Shown: positions 44,716 through 54,644 of the stretch, piece by piece
Position numbering within the stretch: the stretch's first letter is position 1
How the letters are laid out: the number at the start of each line of letters is the position of its first letter
Assembly (NCBI RefSeq): GCF_018343665.1
Contig: NZ_JAGYPM010000002.1
Location: 762,634-826,633 of the forward strand
Reading direction: 5' to 3'
DNA from: Cytobacillus citreus
GTDB taxonomy: Bacteria > Bacillota > Bacilli > Bacillales > Cytobacillaceae
DNA: 64,000 bases
Program-made: the position numbers and the translations under genes
The notes under the pieces: generated by a model
Told to the model about the DNA's origin: nothing
The model's input: the letters and a program-made list of their open reading frames with translations, nothing else
Database searches by the model: none

Positions 44716-47139
44716 ATGAGTGGGAAAATGCAAAAAATGCATGAAAGCCAGTTTCAAGTTACTGGCATGACATGTGCCGCATGTGCTACACGTATTGAAA
44801 AAGGCTTAAATAAAATGGATGGCGTTCTTGAAGCAAACGTCAATTTGGCTCTAGAAAAAGCAACTGTAAAATTTGATGGGGCAACAATGGGTCCAGCCGA
44901 TATCCAGAATAAAATTAAAGCGCTTGGCTATGATATCATAACGGAAAAAACTGAATTAGCTCTCACTGGCATGACTTGTGCCGCATGTGCTACTAGAATC
45001 GAAAAAGGCCTTAATAAAACGGATGGGGTTCTCCAGGCAACAGTAAACCTTGCCCTTGAAAAAGCATCAATCGAGTACAACCCAGCGATTGTTTCAACAA
45101 AGGATATGACGCAAAAGGTTGAAAAATTAGGCTATGGCGCAACTGTCAAAACGGAAGACAATGAAAAAGAAACCGTTGATCAGCGTATGAAAGAAATCGA
45201 AACCCAGCAGGGAAAGTTTATCTTTTCAGCGATTCTTTCCATCCCGCTGCTTTGGGCAATGGCAGGTCATTTCAGCTTCACTTCTTTTTTATACGTGCCT
45301 GATGCGTTTATGAACCCATGGGTACAAATGGCTCTGGCAACACCTGTACAATTTTATATAGGGAAACAGTTTTATGTAGGGGCTTATAAAGCGCTAAGAA
45401 ATAAAAGTGCAAATATGGATGTTCTCGTTGCATTAGGTACCTCTGCCGCTTATTTTTACAGTGTCTATTTAGCCATTGGAACAATAGGAAATCATGGTCA
45501 TCCAGTTGGCCTATACTTCGAAACAAGTGCGGTCCTTATCACATTAATTATTTTAGGGAAATTGTTTGAAGCTAAAGCAAAAGGACGTTCTTCTGAAGCA
45601 ATAAAGAAACTGATGGGTTTACAAGCGAAGACAGCCCTCGTTATTCGAGAGGATCAAGAATTAGAAATTCCGCTAGAAGAAGTTGTGGCAGGGGATATTA
45701 TTTTGGTAAAACCGGGAGAAAAAATTCCGGTCGATGGTGAGATTTTAGAGGGGCAGTCTGCTCTTGATGAATCGATGATCACAGGGGAAAGTGTTCCGAT
45801 TGATAAGACGGTTGGCGATACAGTTATTGGTGCCACGATTAATAAAAATGGATTTATAAAAATAAAAGCCACAAAAGTAGGAAAAGATACGGCTCTTGCT
45901 CAAATTATTAAAGTGGTTGAGGATGCTCAAGGCTCAAAAGCGCCAATTCAACGTCTGGCTGATATAATTTCAGGTGTTTTTGTTCCGATCGTTGTGGGAA
46001 TTGCAGTCATTACATTTTTGATTTGGTACTTTGCCGTTGCCCCTGGGGATTTTGCAGAGGCACTTGAAAAATTAATTGCTGTTCTTGTCATTGCATGTCC
46101 ATGTGCTCTTGGGCTGGCAACTCCAACTTCCATCATGGCAGGTTCAGGCCGTGCTGCTGAATATGGGATTCTTTTCAAAGGCGGAGAGCATCTGGAAATG
46201 ACTCACCGAATTAAAAGCGTCATTCTAGATAAAACAGGAACGATTACAAACGGAGATCCTGTTTTAACTGATGTCATCACTGAAATGGATAAAACAGAGT
46301 TTCTAACATTCGTTGGTTCAGCTGAGAAGCAATCTGAACATCCACTTGCCCAAGCAATTGTGAATGGGATTAAAGAAAAGCAGATTGATCTAAAGGATGT
46401 TAAAGACTTTGAGGCCATTCCAGGCTATGGCATTAAAGCGATCGTCGATGATACGGAAATTCTAATTGGTACTCGCCGTTTGATGAAAAAATTCAGCATA
46501 GAAATTGATCATGCTTTAGAAAAGATGAGCGCTCTTGAGAAGCAAGGAAAGACAGCCATGTTAACGGCTATAAATGGTGAATATGCAGGGATCGTTGCGG
46601 TTGCCGATACCATCAAGGAAACATCCGCTAAAGCGATAAGCCGCTTAAAAGATATGGGCCTTGAAGTCATTATGATTACTGGTGATAATGAACAAACGGC
46701 GAAAGCAATTGCTGCACAGGCTGGAATTGACCATGTCATTGCAGAAGTGCTGCCTGAGGGGAAAGCCGAGGAAGTGAAGAAGCTGCAGCAACAAGGCAAG
46801 AAAGTAGCAATGGTCGGTGATGGTATCAATGATGCTCCAGCATTAGCGATCGCAGATATCGGGATGGCCATTGGCACAGGAACCGATGTCGCAATGGAAG
46901 TAGCAGATATTACATTGATCCGTGGAGATCTAAACAGCATTGCTGATGCCATTTTTATGAGTAAGAAAACAATCCGAAATATAAGACAAAACCTTTTCTG
47001 GGCATTAGCTTATAATACGCTAGGAATCCCAATCGCAGCTTTTGGTTTTCTTGCTCCTTGGCTCGCTGGTGCTGCCATGGCTTTCAGTTCCGTATCAGTT
47101 GTTCTTAATGCACTTCGACTTCAGCGTGTAAAATTATAG
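44716..47139 (+). CDS. copA: Copper-exporting P1B-type ATPase CopA
   Basis: The 807-residue ATPase has two N-terminal heavy-metal domains (GMTCAACAT at residues 17-25 and again near 90) and eight membrane segments with the CPC copper site ([13 protein letters not shown]). It has the actuator TGES, phosphorylation motif DKTGTIT, the nucleotide-binding SEHPLA and [10 protein letters not shown]. It exports Cu(I) from the cytoplasm. AGGGA precedes the ATG. It follows copZ with its own operator-like repeat. Confidence 0.96.
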   Translation: MSGKMQKMHESQFQVTGMTCAACATRIEKGLNKMDGVLEANVNLALEKATVKFDGATMGPADIQNKIKALGYDIITEKTELALTGMTCAACATRIEKGLNKTDGVLQATVNLALEKASIEYNPAIVSTKDMTQKVEKLGYGATVKTEDNEKETVDQRMKEIETQQGKFIFSAILSIPLLWAMAGHFSFTSFLYVPDAFMNPWVQMALATPVQFYIGKQFYVGAYKALRNKSANMDVLVALGTSAAYFYSVYLAIGTIGNHGHPVGLYFETSAVLITLIILGKLFEAKAKGRSSEAIKKLMGLQAKTALVIREDQELEIPLEEVVAGDIILVKPGEKIPVDGEILEGQSALDESMITGESVPIDKTVGDTVIGATINKNGFIKIKATKVGKDTALAQIIKVVEDAQGSKAPIQRLADIISGVFVPIVVGIAVITFLIWYFAVAPGDFAEALEKLIAVLVIACPCALGLATPTSIMAGSGRAAEYGILFKGGEHLEMTHRIKSVILDKTGTITNGDPVLTDVITEMDKTEFLTFVGSAEKQSEHPLAQAIVNGIKEKQIDLKDVKDFEAIPGYGIKAIVDDTEILIGTRRLMKKFSIEIDHALEKMSALEKQGKTAMLTAINGEYAGIVAVADTIKETSAKAISRLKDMGLEVIMITGDNEQTAKAIAAQAGIDHVIAEVLPEGKAEEVKKLQQQGKKVAMVGDGINDAPALAIADIGMAIGTGTDVAMEVADITLIRGDLNSIADAIFMSKKTIRNIRQNLFWALAYNTLGIPIAAFGFLAPWLAGAAMAFSSVSVVLNALRLQRVKL

Positions 47140-47154
47140 GAGGAGATGCTGGAT

Positions 47155-47226
47155 ATGAAAAAAAGGGCGCTTTCAGCTGCTGTCTATTTGGTTGTTGTTG
47201 TGGGGATATACTATGTGGTTATGTAA
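47155..47226 (+). CDS. Possible 23-residue membrane peptide downstream of copA
   Basis: MKKRALSAAVYLVVVVGIYY is followed by VVM and TAA. AGGAGGAG lies 9 nt before ATG and the gap to copA is 15 nt, so translation with copA is plausible. A basic start and a single hydrophobic helix are typical of small membrane subunits. No homologue is known to me. Confidence 0.45.
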   Translation: MKKRALSAAVYLVVVVGIYYVVM

Positions 47227-47299
47227 TGCCTTGAACAACTATGGATGTTAAAGAAACCTTGATTGCCTAATACTTGCATTCTACATATCTATATTTAGT

Positions 47300-47460
47300 T
47301 ATGTAGAATGCAGATTTATATATGGAAATACCTTGAGAGCAGTTATGAGACCATTCATAGCTGCTTTTTTGGTTATGTAGTTGTGAAAGTAGTTTATGAG
47401 TCAATGAGATCAGCTTTTTTAGGAAAAGAGGTCTCATAGGCCGTTCATGAGACCACACGA
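47300..47460. repeat. Region of imperfect ATGAGACC-type repeats
   Basis: Variants of ATGAGACC / AGCTGCTTTTTT / GTTCATGAGACC recur three to four times in direct and inverted form between copA and the small ORF at 47496. It resembles the other species-type intergenic repeats in the window. The long minus-strand reading frame across it has no ribosome site and is not counted as a gene. Confidence 0.5.
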
Positions 47461-47495
47461 ATTAGTTCTTTGAAGAAAAGCAACATGACACTTTT

Positions 47496-47633
47496 ATGGC
47501 ATTCATTGGATTAATCTTTGCTTCGTTTGTTTCCTTTATTGCTATGGCAGCGTGTTTTTATATAACTGGTTTTTCAAAGAATCAAATCAAATCAATATTA
47601 AAGGTAAAAACCACTGATACAAACACGAAATGA
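47496..47633 (+). CDS. Possible 45-residue hydrophobic protein
   Basis: The frame reads MAFIGLIFASFVSFIAMAAC then FYITGFSKNQIKSILKVKT. It has a single membrane helix and a basic C-terminal tail, with no clear ribosome site. It could be a real small membrane protein or chance; there is no family I recognise. Confidence 0.3.
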   Translation: MAFIGLIFASFVSFIAMAACFYITGFSKNQIKSILKVKTTDTNTK

Positions 47634-47843
47634 ATGTCATAAATGATCCAAATTATGAAGTAATAGTTAAATGCTGTATAAAATAAAATGTATCCATATT
47701 TTGCTACGGTAATGCTCGTTGTAGTAGTGATGTGCAAATATCTATCCTTTATTTAGCTTCCATATTTTGGAGTAGGTTTCACAATATTACATCTGTTAAC
47801 CTACTAATAAATCATCATCTGAGGCAATAGGAGGTTAACAAGC

Positions 47844-48440
47844 ATGAAAAAATGGAAGAAACTATTAATTGTGTCTACTCTATCATTTTCAATTTTTGGA
47901 TTCACTTCTCATTCTGAAGCGGCAACGAACACTCATCTTGTACATACAGGGGAAACCTACTGGATCATTGGTAAAAAATACGGGGTTTCTGTCCTAGAGT
48001 TAATGAAAGCAAATAATAAGTCTAGTGAAATGATATATCCAGGGGAAAAGCTTCTTATCCCAACTACGAAAATATCAGAAGCTGATAAAGATTTAATGGC
48101 TCGTCTTGTACATGCTGAAGCTAAGGGAGAGCCCTACGCAGGAAAAGTGGCTGTTGCAACTGTTATCTTAAACAGAGTGGACAGCTCAAGCTTTCCTAAT
48201 ACAGTAAGAGATGTCATTTATCAAAAAGTAAGTGGACATTACGCTTTTACACCTGTTCAAAATGGAACGATCAATCAAGCAGCGGACAGTGTTTCAAAAA
48301 AAGCTGTAGAAGAAGCAATAGCGTTTAGAGGGCAAGGAAAAGGCTCCTTATACTTTTATAATCCTAAGACTTCAACAAGTGAATGGATTTATTCAACACA
48401 AACGACTCTAACCATTGGAAATCATAGATTTGCAAAATAA
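47844..48440 (+). CDS. LysM-containing cell wall hydrolase (CwlJ/SleB-type Hydrolase_2)
   Basis: This 198-residue exported protein has a signal peptide (LLIVSTLSFSIFGFTSHSEA), a single LysM domain (TGETYWIIGKKYGVSVLEL to KLLIPT) and a Hydrolase_2 domain. The latter shows DLMARLVHAEAKGEPYAGKVAVATVILNRV and GSLYFYNP. The glutamate of HAEAKGE is the family's likely catalytic residue. Such enzymes include cortex-lytic SleB/CwlJ and vegetative wall hydrolases. Fusion to LysM suggests wall binding, perhaps spore-related. Confidence 0.87.
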   Translation: MKKWKKLLIVSTLSFSIFGFTSHSEAATNTHLVHTGETYWIIGKKYGVSVLELMKANNKSSEMIYPGEKLLIPTTKISEADKDLMARLVHAEAKGEPYAGKVAVATVILNRVDSSSFPNTVRDVIYQKVSGHYAFTPVQNGTINQAADSVSKKAVEEAIAFRGQGKGSLYFYNPKTSTSEWIYSTQTTLTIGNHRFAK

Positions 48441-48453
48441 GTTTTAATTATTA

Positions 48454-48492
48454 AAGAAACACCAATTACATCTTTGTAGATTGGTGTTTCTT
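48454..48492 (+). terminator. Terminator of the wall hydrolase gene
   Basis: AAGAAACACCAAT and ATTGGTGTTTCTT are perfect arms around a 13-nt loop. Confidence 0.8.
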
Positions 48493-48753
48493 CTGTTATT
48501 CTCCATTTTTTTGATAAAATTACTGCTAGGAAGATCTCATTATATAAAAGAAGTATTCGGTGATTGCCGTGTTTTCTAAGCTTAGACATTACTGTTATTA
48601 CTCAATAACTCCTAGATTGTCATGATCAAGGCAATCAGAATTAAAATGAATCTGACTATATTAGGGATGCAGGGTCTTACGATTGTAAGACTACGGCTTG
48701 ACGACCATTAACTTATCATATTATAAGAGTCAGTTGTTATATTATTTTAGAAA

Positions 48754-48779
48754 TAAAAAACCAGCCATTTTTGACTGGT
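48754..48779 (-). terminator. Terminator of the cadD-like gene
   Basis: On the minus strand ACCAG and CTGGT arms enclose an A-rich loop and are followed by TTTTTTATTT. Confidence 0.65.
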
Positions 48780-48792
48780 AATTAATTGATAA

Positions 48793-49377
48793 TTAGAAAT
48801 TAAAAACGTAACGAAACGTATCATGTTTAATCAAAATAAAAGTACCTAATCCTATTAATACAAAAGGAACAATAATGTGACCTTTACGTTCTAAAGTCTG
48901 AGCTATTAACGGTTGGTGTACGAGGGCATTACCTAAATAACACAAAACTGCAACGAGTGCTAAAAGGATAACCATAATAAGAATAATATTCCGTAAACTA
49001 TTGGCTGAAAAGAAAGGAATGTAAACACCTATATTATCAACACCATTAACAAATGTGACTGAGGCAGTTTTTAATAACCAAACAAATCGATTAGATTTAT
49101 CTTTCCTCATTTGGCACAAAGATACCAGTGATTGTATTCCAATAAAGATAGGAATTAATCCAAGTATACCTATCCATGCTTTAGGAATGAGTAAAGCTCC
49201 AAATGCTCCAATTATACTTATGGTAAGAAGAAGAATAAATCCCAAGTATTGTCCAGCCACAATAAATCGTTTCTGTTCTGTTGTCTTTGCTTGTGAGAAC
49301 CAAGTCATCAAGAGGAAAATGTCATCAATGTTTGTAGCTACAAAAAAAATGATAGTTGAAAAAATTAGCGTTACCAT
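48793..49377 (-). CDS. Cadmium resistance transporter, CadD-like
   Basis: This 194-residue membrane protein of the LysE/CadD type has the N-terminal FVATNIDDIFLLMTWF, the repeated VNGVDNIGVYIPFF and about five to six helices. CadD exports cadmium in staphylococci; relatives move other ions. The paired acidic motifs NIDD and GVDN match the MntP/CadD pattern. No cadC regulator is adjacent. The ribosome site is GGAT at long spacing. Confidence 0.83.
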   Translation of the reverse strand: MVTLIFSTIIFFVATNIDDIFLLMTWFSQAKTTEQKRFIVAGQYLGFILLLTISIIGAFGALLIPKAWIGILGLIPIFIGIQSLVSLCQMRKDKSNRFVWLLKTASVTFVNGVDNIGVYIPFFSANSLRNIILIMVILLALVAVLCYLGNALVHQPLIAQTLERKGHIIVPFVLIGLGTFILIKHDTFRYVFNF

Positions 49378-49564
49378 ATTCTACAACTTTATCCTTTCAG
49401 TTAATGGTCGTTTAATCATTAAAGACTTAAAAATGAAATGCATGCTTTTACTTCCTCTAATCGAAGAAAAGTCACTAAACTAGAAGTTGATAAAAATGAC
49501 GTGTTATGTTCTAAATTAACTTGATAGAGATTTGGCAATCTAAAAGGGAAGTTTCAACAAAAGT
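49378..49564. other. Intergenic DNA without a recognisable gene
   Basis: AT-rich stretch upstream of cadD-like gene, holding its promoter. No conserved motif seen. Confidence 0.3.
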
Positions 49565-49782
49565 TTAAAATAATTGCTTAAATCCGATTATAATTAAAAT
49601 AAACCCAGCTATAAGTGAAGAGTATTGATTGTAGAAAAGAATCCAATAACATTAATGATCAGGTTGAACCAAAAAGGTATTTTTATATTTTTAAGCCTAT
49701 AGGCAATTCCAACACCGATATTGTCTATATTTGTACTTATTCCAATCAAATTAAAAATTAAGAAAGAACTGAACCATTCCAA
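49565..49782 (-). pseudogene. Remnant of an MntP/YtaF-type cation transporter
   Basis: On the minus strand, after a GGAGG-like site, TTG begins LEWFSSFLIFNLIGISTNID, NIGVGIAYRLKNIKIPFWFN, LIINVIGFF. A frameshift near INTLHL then joins SLIAGFILIIIGFKQLF and a stop. NIDNIGVG is the acidic membrane motif of the MntP/YtaF family. Only about 75 codons remain, roughly one half of the duplicated fold. Confidence 0.62.
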
Positions 49783-50150
49783 CTTTATTAATTATCCTCC
49801 TTTCTAATCGAATGGAAAAAGGGGATTAAATAACCGTTCTAAAAGAACCGCATAGCATGTACTTATACATATGCTATATAAGCAGGATTTAATACGTGTC
49901 CTTATATTTGAAATGCTAAAGAAGAAATTTTACGCAAAAAACAAAAATTGTGTTCGAGATGCTTTTGGTGTTCTAGAACCCTTAAAAAATCGGTAAATGG
50001 TTTAATTTTATCGACGAAGAAAAAATGCATGAGGAATATCATAATGTTAAGGGGTTCTTTTGCGTGGGATATTTGGAAAAAAAACATAAGTTTTCTCCTC
50101 AGTTTAAGTACACGTTTTAGCAATTAGAAAAGACATCAAAACAAGTAAAA

Positions 50151-50187
50151 GAGAGTGTCCTAAAAGCTTAGCTTTTGGACACCCTCT
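50151..50187 (+). terminator. Hairpin (terminator or IS-end-like)
   Basis: GAGAGTGTCCTAAAAGCT pairs imperfectly with AGCTTTTGGACACCCTC and is followed by TTTTT. Confidence 0.5.
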
Positions 50188-50402
50188 TTTTACATAAAAA
50201 AACAAGAAAAAATCGATGTGTAACCAGTATTTGGCCATCCAACGTTTTTCATTAAGAGGCCTTTCCAAAAAACAGTGGAATGGGGTCTTATTTGTGTATC
50301 CCACAATTAAAAAAAAGTCAAAAATAGCACATTAAAAGAGAAATACAGTCCCCCTTTCGTATATCAGATCAATAATTATCCGAAAAAGAACCAAATAAAA
50401 AA

Positions 50403-50449
50403 GAGCTGACCCTAAAAAGTCGTTAAAAACGACCTTTTGCGTCAGCCTC
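50403..50449. terminator. Bidirectional terminator downstream of DUF1657 gene
   Basis: GAGCTGAC and GTCAGCCTC, with an inner AAGTCGTT/ACGACCTT stem, are flanked by T-rich sequence on both strands. It could end the minus-strand DUF1657 transcript. Confidence 0.6.
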
Positions 50450-50550
50450 ATTACTCTTCTAATGTTGTGTAATAAATTGGCGTTTATTTTACTTGATTGT
50501 TAAAGAAAATGTTGAATTATTTTCTAATTGCAAAATTATTCTTTAAAAAA

Positions 50551-50754
50551 TTATTGTTTGTATTGTGGTTCTTCTTGTTCAACTTGCTGAAGTCGTGTAT
50601 TTAGTTGTTCAACAATAAGTTGAGTTTGTTGAGATGTACTTTGAAATAATTGCTTTGCCTGTTGATTGTCAGTGTCAAGCGCAAAACCCTCCAAGCTTGC
50701 TTGTGCACTTTTTAACCCTGAAATCGTTTGTTTTAAGTTTGTGATGACTGTCAT
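50551..50754 (-). CDS. DUF1657 domain protein
   Basis: This 67-residue helical protein MTVITNLKQTISGLKSAQAS belongs to DUF1657, often found with mobile spoVA operons in spore-formers. No spoVA genes are next to it here. GAGGAGGAG precedes the ATG. Function unknown, presumably sporulation-linked. Confidence 0.8.
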   Translation of the reverse strand: MTVITNLKQTISGLKSAQASLEGFALDTDNQQAKQLFQSTSQQTQLIVEQLNTRLQQVEQEEPQYKQ

Positions 50755-51533
50755 TTAAGACTCCTCCTCTTTAATTGGTTTAACATGATATAGGGTGTTG
50801 AATTTTGAATAGAAACATGCAACCAATTTTTGGTATAGAAAAGGTGTTATTGTTAAAATTAGGAAAAAGTTAACATAAACCCAATCCATAATCTAGAGGA
50901 ATCCTTTCCTTTACCTCATTTTTATCGTTTCCAATCTATTCTAAATAACAGTTACTTTCAGTGGGATTTTTCCACAAATAATTTTTCACACTCAGATAAA
51001 AATAAACGGGATTTCCACTAACATGGATCACGTCATTATTGTTTTGGAGCACCTTGCAGTTATATCGTTCAAGTGTGTTTGTTAAAGATTTTGTAGAACA
51101 TAGTCATGGTTGCCAAGAACGGCATATTGAATAAAAAGGGAGTCAGTAACGCTAGGATATTCATGACAGGAATCCCGATACATCCGAAAATTAAAAAGGA
51201 GAAATATACGTGAGGATCTTCACTTCAGTCCAGACTTTCTGTTTTAATTTCTGGAGGAAATCTAGGGGTTGGCGAAATAGAGGATTTAATTTATTGGCTT
51301 GGTATTTCATCTAAATAAGCAGGAAGTTCAGAGACAAATACTAGCCCTTCTCCAAAACCAAAATGAAACGAAACATAAAATGATTATTTTAAAGATGAGA
51401 CAATTGGCCACAAGCTGGTTATAGTTGAGTATTTGTTGTTCCATGTAGACTAGATCTAATTTTTTTCGAGAGTAAATAGGGAATAATTTATAAATAATAA
51501 GACTATTACTTTAGGAAAATGGAGCTGGTTTAT
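50755..51533. other. Gene-poor region, possibly degraded coding DNA
   Basis: On the minus strand between 51080 and 51210 a frame encodes a hydrophobic segment (FLIFGCIGIPVMNILALLTP and MPFLATMTMFYKIFNKHT). Another at 51290-51360 gives GEGLVFVSELPAYLDEIPSQ. Stops and frame breaks separate them. I cannot name a family. Confidence 0.3.
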
Positions 51534-52796
51534 ATGCCACATACAAATCAAATGCCACAGGAAGAAGGAATAGACCATAGTTTGAGCCTTTTAAGAGAAG
51601 GATATTTGTACATTTTAAACAGACGGCACAGTTTTAATTCTGATATTTTCGAGACCCGATTGCTTGGAAAGAAAGCAATCTGTATGGGCGGAAAGGAAGC
51701 TGCGGAAGTTTTTTATGACACGGATAAGTTCAATAGGCAAGATGCCGCACCTAACCGAGTTGTACAGACATTGTTTGGCAAGAATGGTGTTCAGGCGTTA
51801 GATGGACAGCCTCATAAACATCGTAAGGAAATGTTTATGTCGATTATGTCTCCTAACGAAATTGAGAAATTAACCGCTATTACAAAGAAACAGTGGGAAT
51901 TAGCAGTAGATAAATGGGAACAAATGGATAAGGTTATTCTTTATGAAGAAGCGCAGGAAATTATGTGCAGAACTGCCTGCGAGTGGGCAGGTGTCCCTGT
52001 ACAAGAAGATGAAGTAAAGGGGCTGACAAAAGATTTAGGGGCAATGTTCGAGTCCGCAGCTTCAATTGGTCCTTCTCATTGGCTAGGGAGAAATGCACGG
52101 AATCAAGTAGAAAAATGGATCGGAGAACTTATTGAGAAAGTTCGTGCTAAGGAAGTGAATCCTCCTGAAAATTCTACACTGCATAGATTTGCTTGGCATC
52201 GTGATCTAGAAGGGAATCTTTTGGATTTAGAGACCGCTGCAGTGGAAGTGATCAATATCTTAAGACCTATTGTGGCAATTGCTATATTTATCAATTTCAC
52301 TGCGCTGGCAGTCTATCACTATCCGGAAGAAAGAAAAAAACTTGAATCTGGAGAAGATAAATATGCTCAGATGTTTGTACAGGAAGTTCGACGTTTTTAC
52401 CCGTTTTTTCCTTTTGTTGTAGCACTGGTAAAAAAAGAATTCACCTGGAAGAGCTATAAATTTGAAGAAGGAACATTAACTTTGCTGGATATTTACGGTA
52501 CAAATCACGACCCAAAAATTTGGGACAATCCTGAAGTGTTTAATCCGGATCGTTTTGCAAAATGGGATGGCAGCCCTTTCAACTTTATTCCGCAGGGTGG
52601 TGGTGATTACTTTATGGGACATCGCTGTGCCGGTGAGTGGGTCACCATTGAAGTCATGAAAGTGAATCTTGATTATCTAGCAAATCGAATAGATTATGAA
52701 GTTCCTGATCAGGATTTAAGTTTCAGCATGGTTAGCATGCCTAGCATTCCTCATAGTAAAGTAGTGATCAAAAATGTTAAGCGAAGGATCTACTAA
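51534..52796 (+). CDS. cypC: Fatty acid peroxygenase, cytochrome P450 CYP152 family (CypC)
   Basis: The 420-residue P450 aligns with B. subtilis CypC (BSbeta), which uses hydrogen peroxide to hydroxylate long-chain fatty acids. Markers are [34 protein letters not shown] with the I-helix arginine-proline, [11 protein letters not shown] (ExxR) and the haem-cysteine loop in [22 protein letters not shown] at 51534 is 9 nt after GGAG; an in-frame ATG at 51519 is possible. A terminator follows. Confidence 0.93.
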   Translation: MPHTNQMPQEEGIDHSLSLLREGYLYILNRRHSFNSDIFETRLLGKKAICMGGKEAAEVFYDTDKFNRQDAAPNRVVQTLFGKNGVQALDGQPHKHRKEMFMSIMSPNEIEKLTAITKKQWELAVDKWEQMDKVILYEEAQEIMCRTACEWAGVPVQEDEVKGLTKDLGAMFESAASIGPSHWLGRNARNQVEKWIGELIEKVRAKEVNPPENSTLHRFAWHRDLEGNLLDLETAAVEVINILRPIVAIAIFINFTALAVYHYPEERKKLESGEDKYAQMFVQEVRRFYPFFPFVVALVKKEFTWKSYKFEEGTLTLLDIYGTNHDPKIWDNPEVFNPDRFAKWDGSPFNFIPQGGGDYFMGHRCAGEWVTIEVMKVNLDYLANRIDYEVPDQDLSFSMVSMPSIPHSKVVIKNVKRRIY

Positions 52797-52805
52797 AAAA
52801 GTTCG

Positions 52806-52842
52806 GGCTTTTGTGTCTTTTTCAACACAAAAGTCTTTTTTT
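52806..52842 (+). terminator. Terminator of cypC
   Basis: GGCTTTTGTGT and ACACAAAAGTC arms enclose a T-rich loop and end in seven T residues. Confidence 0.8.
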
Positions 52843-52956
52843 GCCGCTTTACAAAACAATCATTTTTTTATTATCAGGTACTAACACCAGCTGGTATAAT
52901 AAAAAATAAGAAAATATCTAATGTGACTATTCAAATAGTTGAAATGGAGGCTTCAT

Positions 52957-53382
52957 ATGTTCGATACTCAAAAAATAAAAGAAATTATAAGACATCGCTA
53001 TCCTTTCCTATTAGTAGATAGGATTCTGAAATTAGAAGAGGGAAAAAGCGCTGTTGGTTTAAAAAATGTGACAGCAAATGAAGTTTTTTTTACTGGGCAC
53101 TTCCCCAATTACCCAGTTATGCCAGGGGTACTAATTGTAGAGGCATTAGCTCAAGTTAGTGCAGTGGTGATGCTAACAAAAGAAGGAAATCAAGGGAGAC
53201 TAGGACTTTTAGCAGGAATTGATAAATGTCGTTTTAAACGTCAAGTCAGACCAGGAGACCAACTCCGTCTTGAGGTAGAAATCACTCGTCTGAAAGGACC
53301 TATTGGGAAAGGGAAAGGTATTGCTACTGTTGATGGAGAATTAGTTTGTGAGACAGAACTGATTTTTGCATTTGGTGATTGA
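52957..53382 (+). CDS. fabZ: 3-hydroxyacyl-ACP dehydratase FabZ
   Basis: This 141-residue hot-dog protein has [15 protein letters not shown], the active-site histidine in [14 protein letters not shown] and the glutamate in [11 protein letters not shown]. It dehydrates beta-hydroxyacyl-ACP in fatty acid synthesis. ATG at 52957 is 6 nt after TGGAGG; the upstream in-frame start is poor. It stands alone, away from other fab genes, so may be a second copy. Confidence 0.92.
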   Translation: MFDTQKIKEIIRHRYPFLLVDRILKLEEGKSAVGLKNVTANEVFFTGHFPNYPVMPGVLIVEALAQVSAVVMLTKEGNQGRLGLLAGIDKCRFKRQVRPGDQLRLEVEITRLKGPIGKGKGIATVDGELVCETELIFAFGD

Positions 53383-53578
53383 GATTCAAAAAAATGCAGC
53401 TTCATTGCTTAACAATCTGGATCTATTATAAAAAAAGTGAATATGAAATCAATATTAATTGTTCTATTATTTTTGTCGAAATTAGCAGTATGATAAGTGA
53501 ATCTACCAAAGTATAATGAAATTCACAAAGGAACAAAATATTAAAATTACCTGTCTTAGCAGAAAGGAAGATGAGAAA

Positions 53579-53959
53579 ATGATTAATAAAGTTGGACAAA
53601 TTATGCTCTATGTAAACAACCAAGATGAGGCAGTGAAGTTTTGGACAGAAAAGTTTGGTTTTATTGTAGTTTCTGAAGTAGATACTGGCCAAGGAATGAG
53701 ATGGATTGAAATTGCTCCAAGAAAGGATGCAGAAACAAGTATTGTCCTCCACAATAAGGAATTAATTGCTAAGATGTCTCCGGAATTAAATCTTGGTACA
53801 CCGTCGTTAATGTTTTACTCAGAAAACCTTGATGAATTATATAAAGATTTTACAGATAAAAATATTAAAGTCGGGGAAATTGTTAATATGCCTTCTGGTA
53901 GAGTATTTAACTTTGCTGATAATGAAGAAAATTACTTTGCCGTTATGGAAAAAAAGTGA
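53579..53959 (+). CDS. VOC family protein
   Basis: This 126-residue single VOC module starts MINKVGQIMLYVNNQDEAVK and ends with NFADNEENYFAVME. AAAGGA precedes the ATG. It resembles glyoxalase/fosfomycin-resistance relatives of PhnB/YraH type. The two strand-end positions of the metal site are not classical, so it may not be an enzyme. A strong terminator follows. Confidence 0.8.
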   Translation: MINKVGQIMLYVNNQDEAVKFWTEKFGFIVVSEVDTGQGMRWIEIAPRKDAETSIVLHNKELIAKMSPELNLGTPSLMFYSENLDELYKDFTDKNIKVGEIVNMPSGRVFNFADNEENYFAVMEKK

Positions 53960-53968
53960 TCTAAAAAT

Positions 53969-54011
53969 GAAACACCAAAACGACATTATAAACTAGTCGT
54001 TTTGGTGTTTT
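53969..54011 (+). terminator. Terminator after VOC gene
   Basis: AACACCAAAACGAC and GTCGTTTTGGTGTT are long perfect arms, ended by TTTTC. Confidence 0.8.
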
Positions 54012-54086
54012 CAGTACTTATTGGATTTTTATCTTGACACTTAGTGTATGATGTAACTTAATGATTACATCAGGAGACGAAGGCAT

Positions 54087-54514
54087 ATGAAAATCAGCAG
54101 CCGGTTTACTGTAGCTGTCCATATTTTATCTCTCGTAAACTTTGAAAAGAGTACACTTTGTACGTCTGAATGGATTGCGGGGAGTGTGAAACAAATCCGG
54201 TCGTTATTCGGCGAGTGATGGGTATGCTTAAAAAAGCAGGATTAATTCAAGTTCGCAGAGGAACAGGTGGAGCTGAGATTCAAAAACCTTTAAATGAAAT
54301 TACCCTTCTTGATGTATATCATGCAGTCGAGGTTGTTGAAGAAGGCGAATTATTCCAATTCCATGACCACCCAAATCCTAGCTGTCCTGTCGGAGCTACT
54401 ATTCAATCCGTGCTAGAATTGATTTTAATGAAGGCTCAAGAAGCTATGGAATTGGTACTTAAAGAAGTAACGATGGAGGATATCATCACGTTTTTAAATA
54501 AAAAAATTGGATAA
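54087..54514 (+). pseudogene. Rrf2 family regulator (YwnA-like), frameshifted
   Basis: From ATG 54087 the frame reads MKISSRFTVAVHILSLVNFE and STLCTSEWIAGSV. The match then continues in the next frame as ETNPVVIRRVMGMLKKAGLI and on to the end at 54514. A single frameshift near 54181-54190 separates the recognition helix from the N-terminus. YwnA-type Rrf2 proteins lack the Fe-S cysteines and here too only scattered cysteines are seen. It could be a real pseudogene or a sequencing error; all other residues look conserved. Confidence 0.72.
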
Positions 54515-54543
54515 AGCATCTAATTTTTTTATTTTTGTTGTAA

Positions 54544-54570
54544 TTGTAATTGTAACTGTTACAATTACAA
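54544..54570. promoter_or_regulatory. 27-bp perfect palindrome upstream of the YwnB-like gene
   Basis: TTGTAATTGTAA and its exact complement flank CTG. A further TTGTAA direct copy precedes it at 54538-54543. It sits in the promoter region between the Rrf2-like and YwnB-like genes and looks like a strong operator, TTGTAA-N-TTACAA type. The binding protein could be the Rrf2 regulator or a MarR/OhrR-type protein. Confidence 0.6.
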
Positions 54571-54644
54571 TGGTTAAAAGTAAGAAATTAATAATGTATG
54601 TCTTCTCATCATGCCGTGAAAATAAAAACTATGAGGTTTTTTAA

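Larger units (their letters stand above)
49783..50550. other. Gene-poor region with hairpins
   Basis: No intact gene. I could not assign any translated segment to a family, though hairpins at 50151-50187 and 50403-50449 resemble the ends of small IS-type elements. Confidence 0.35.

Noticed and set aside
49902..50304. Minus-strand frames rich in F, H and K (transposase-like impression)
   Set aside because: I could not match any IS family motif or a DDE/DEDD pattern, so no transposase is claimed.
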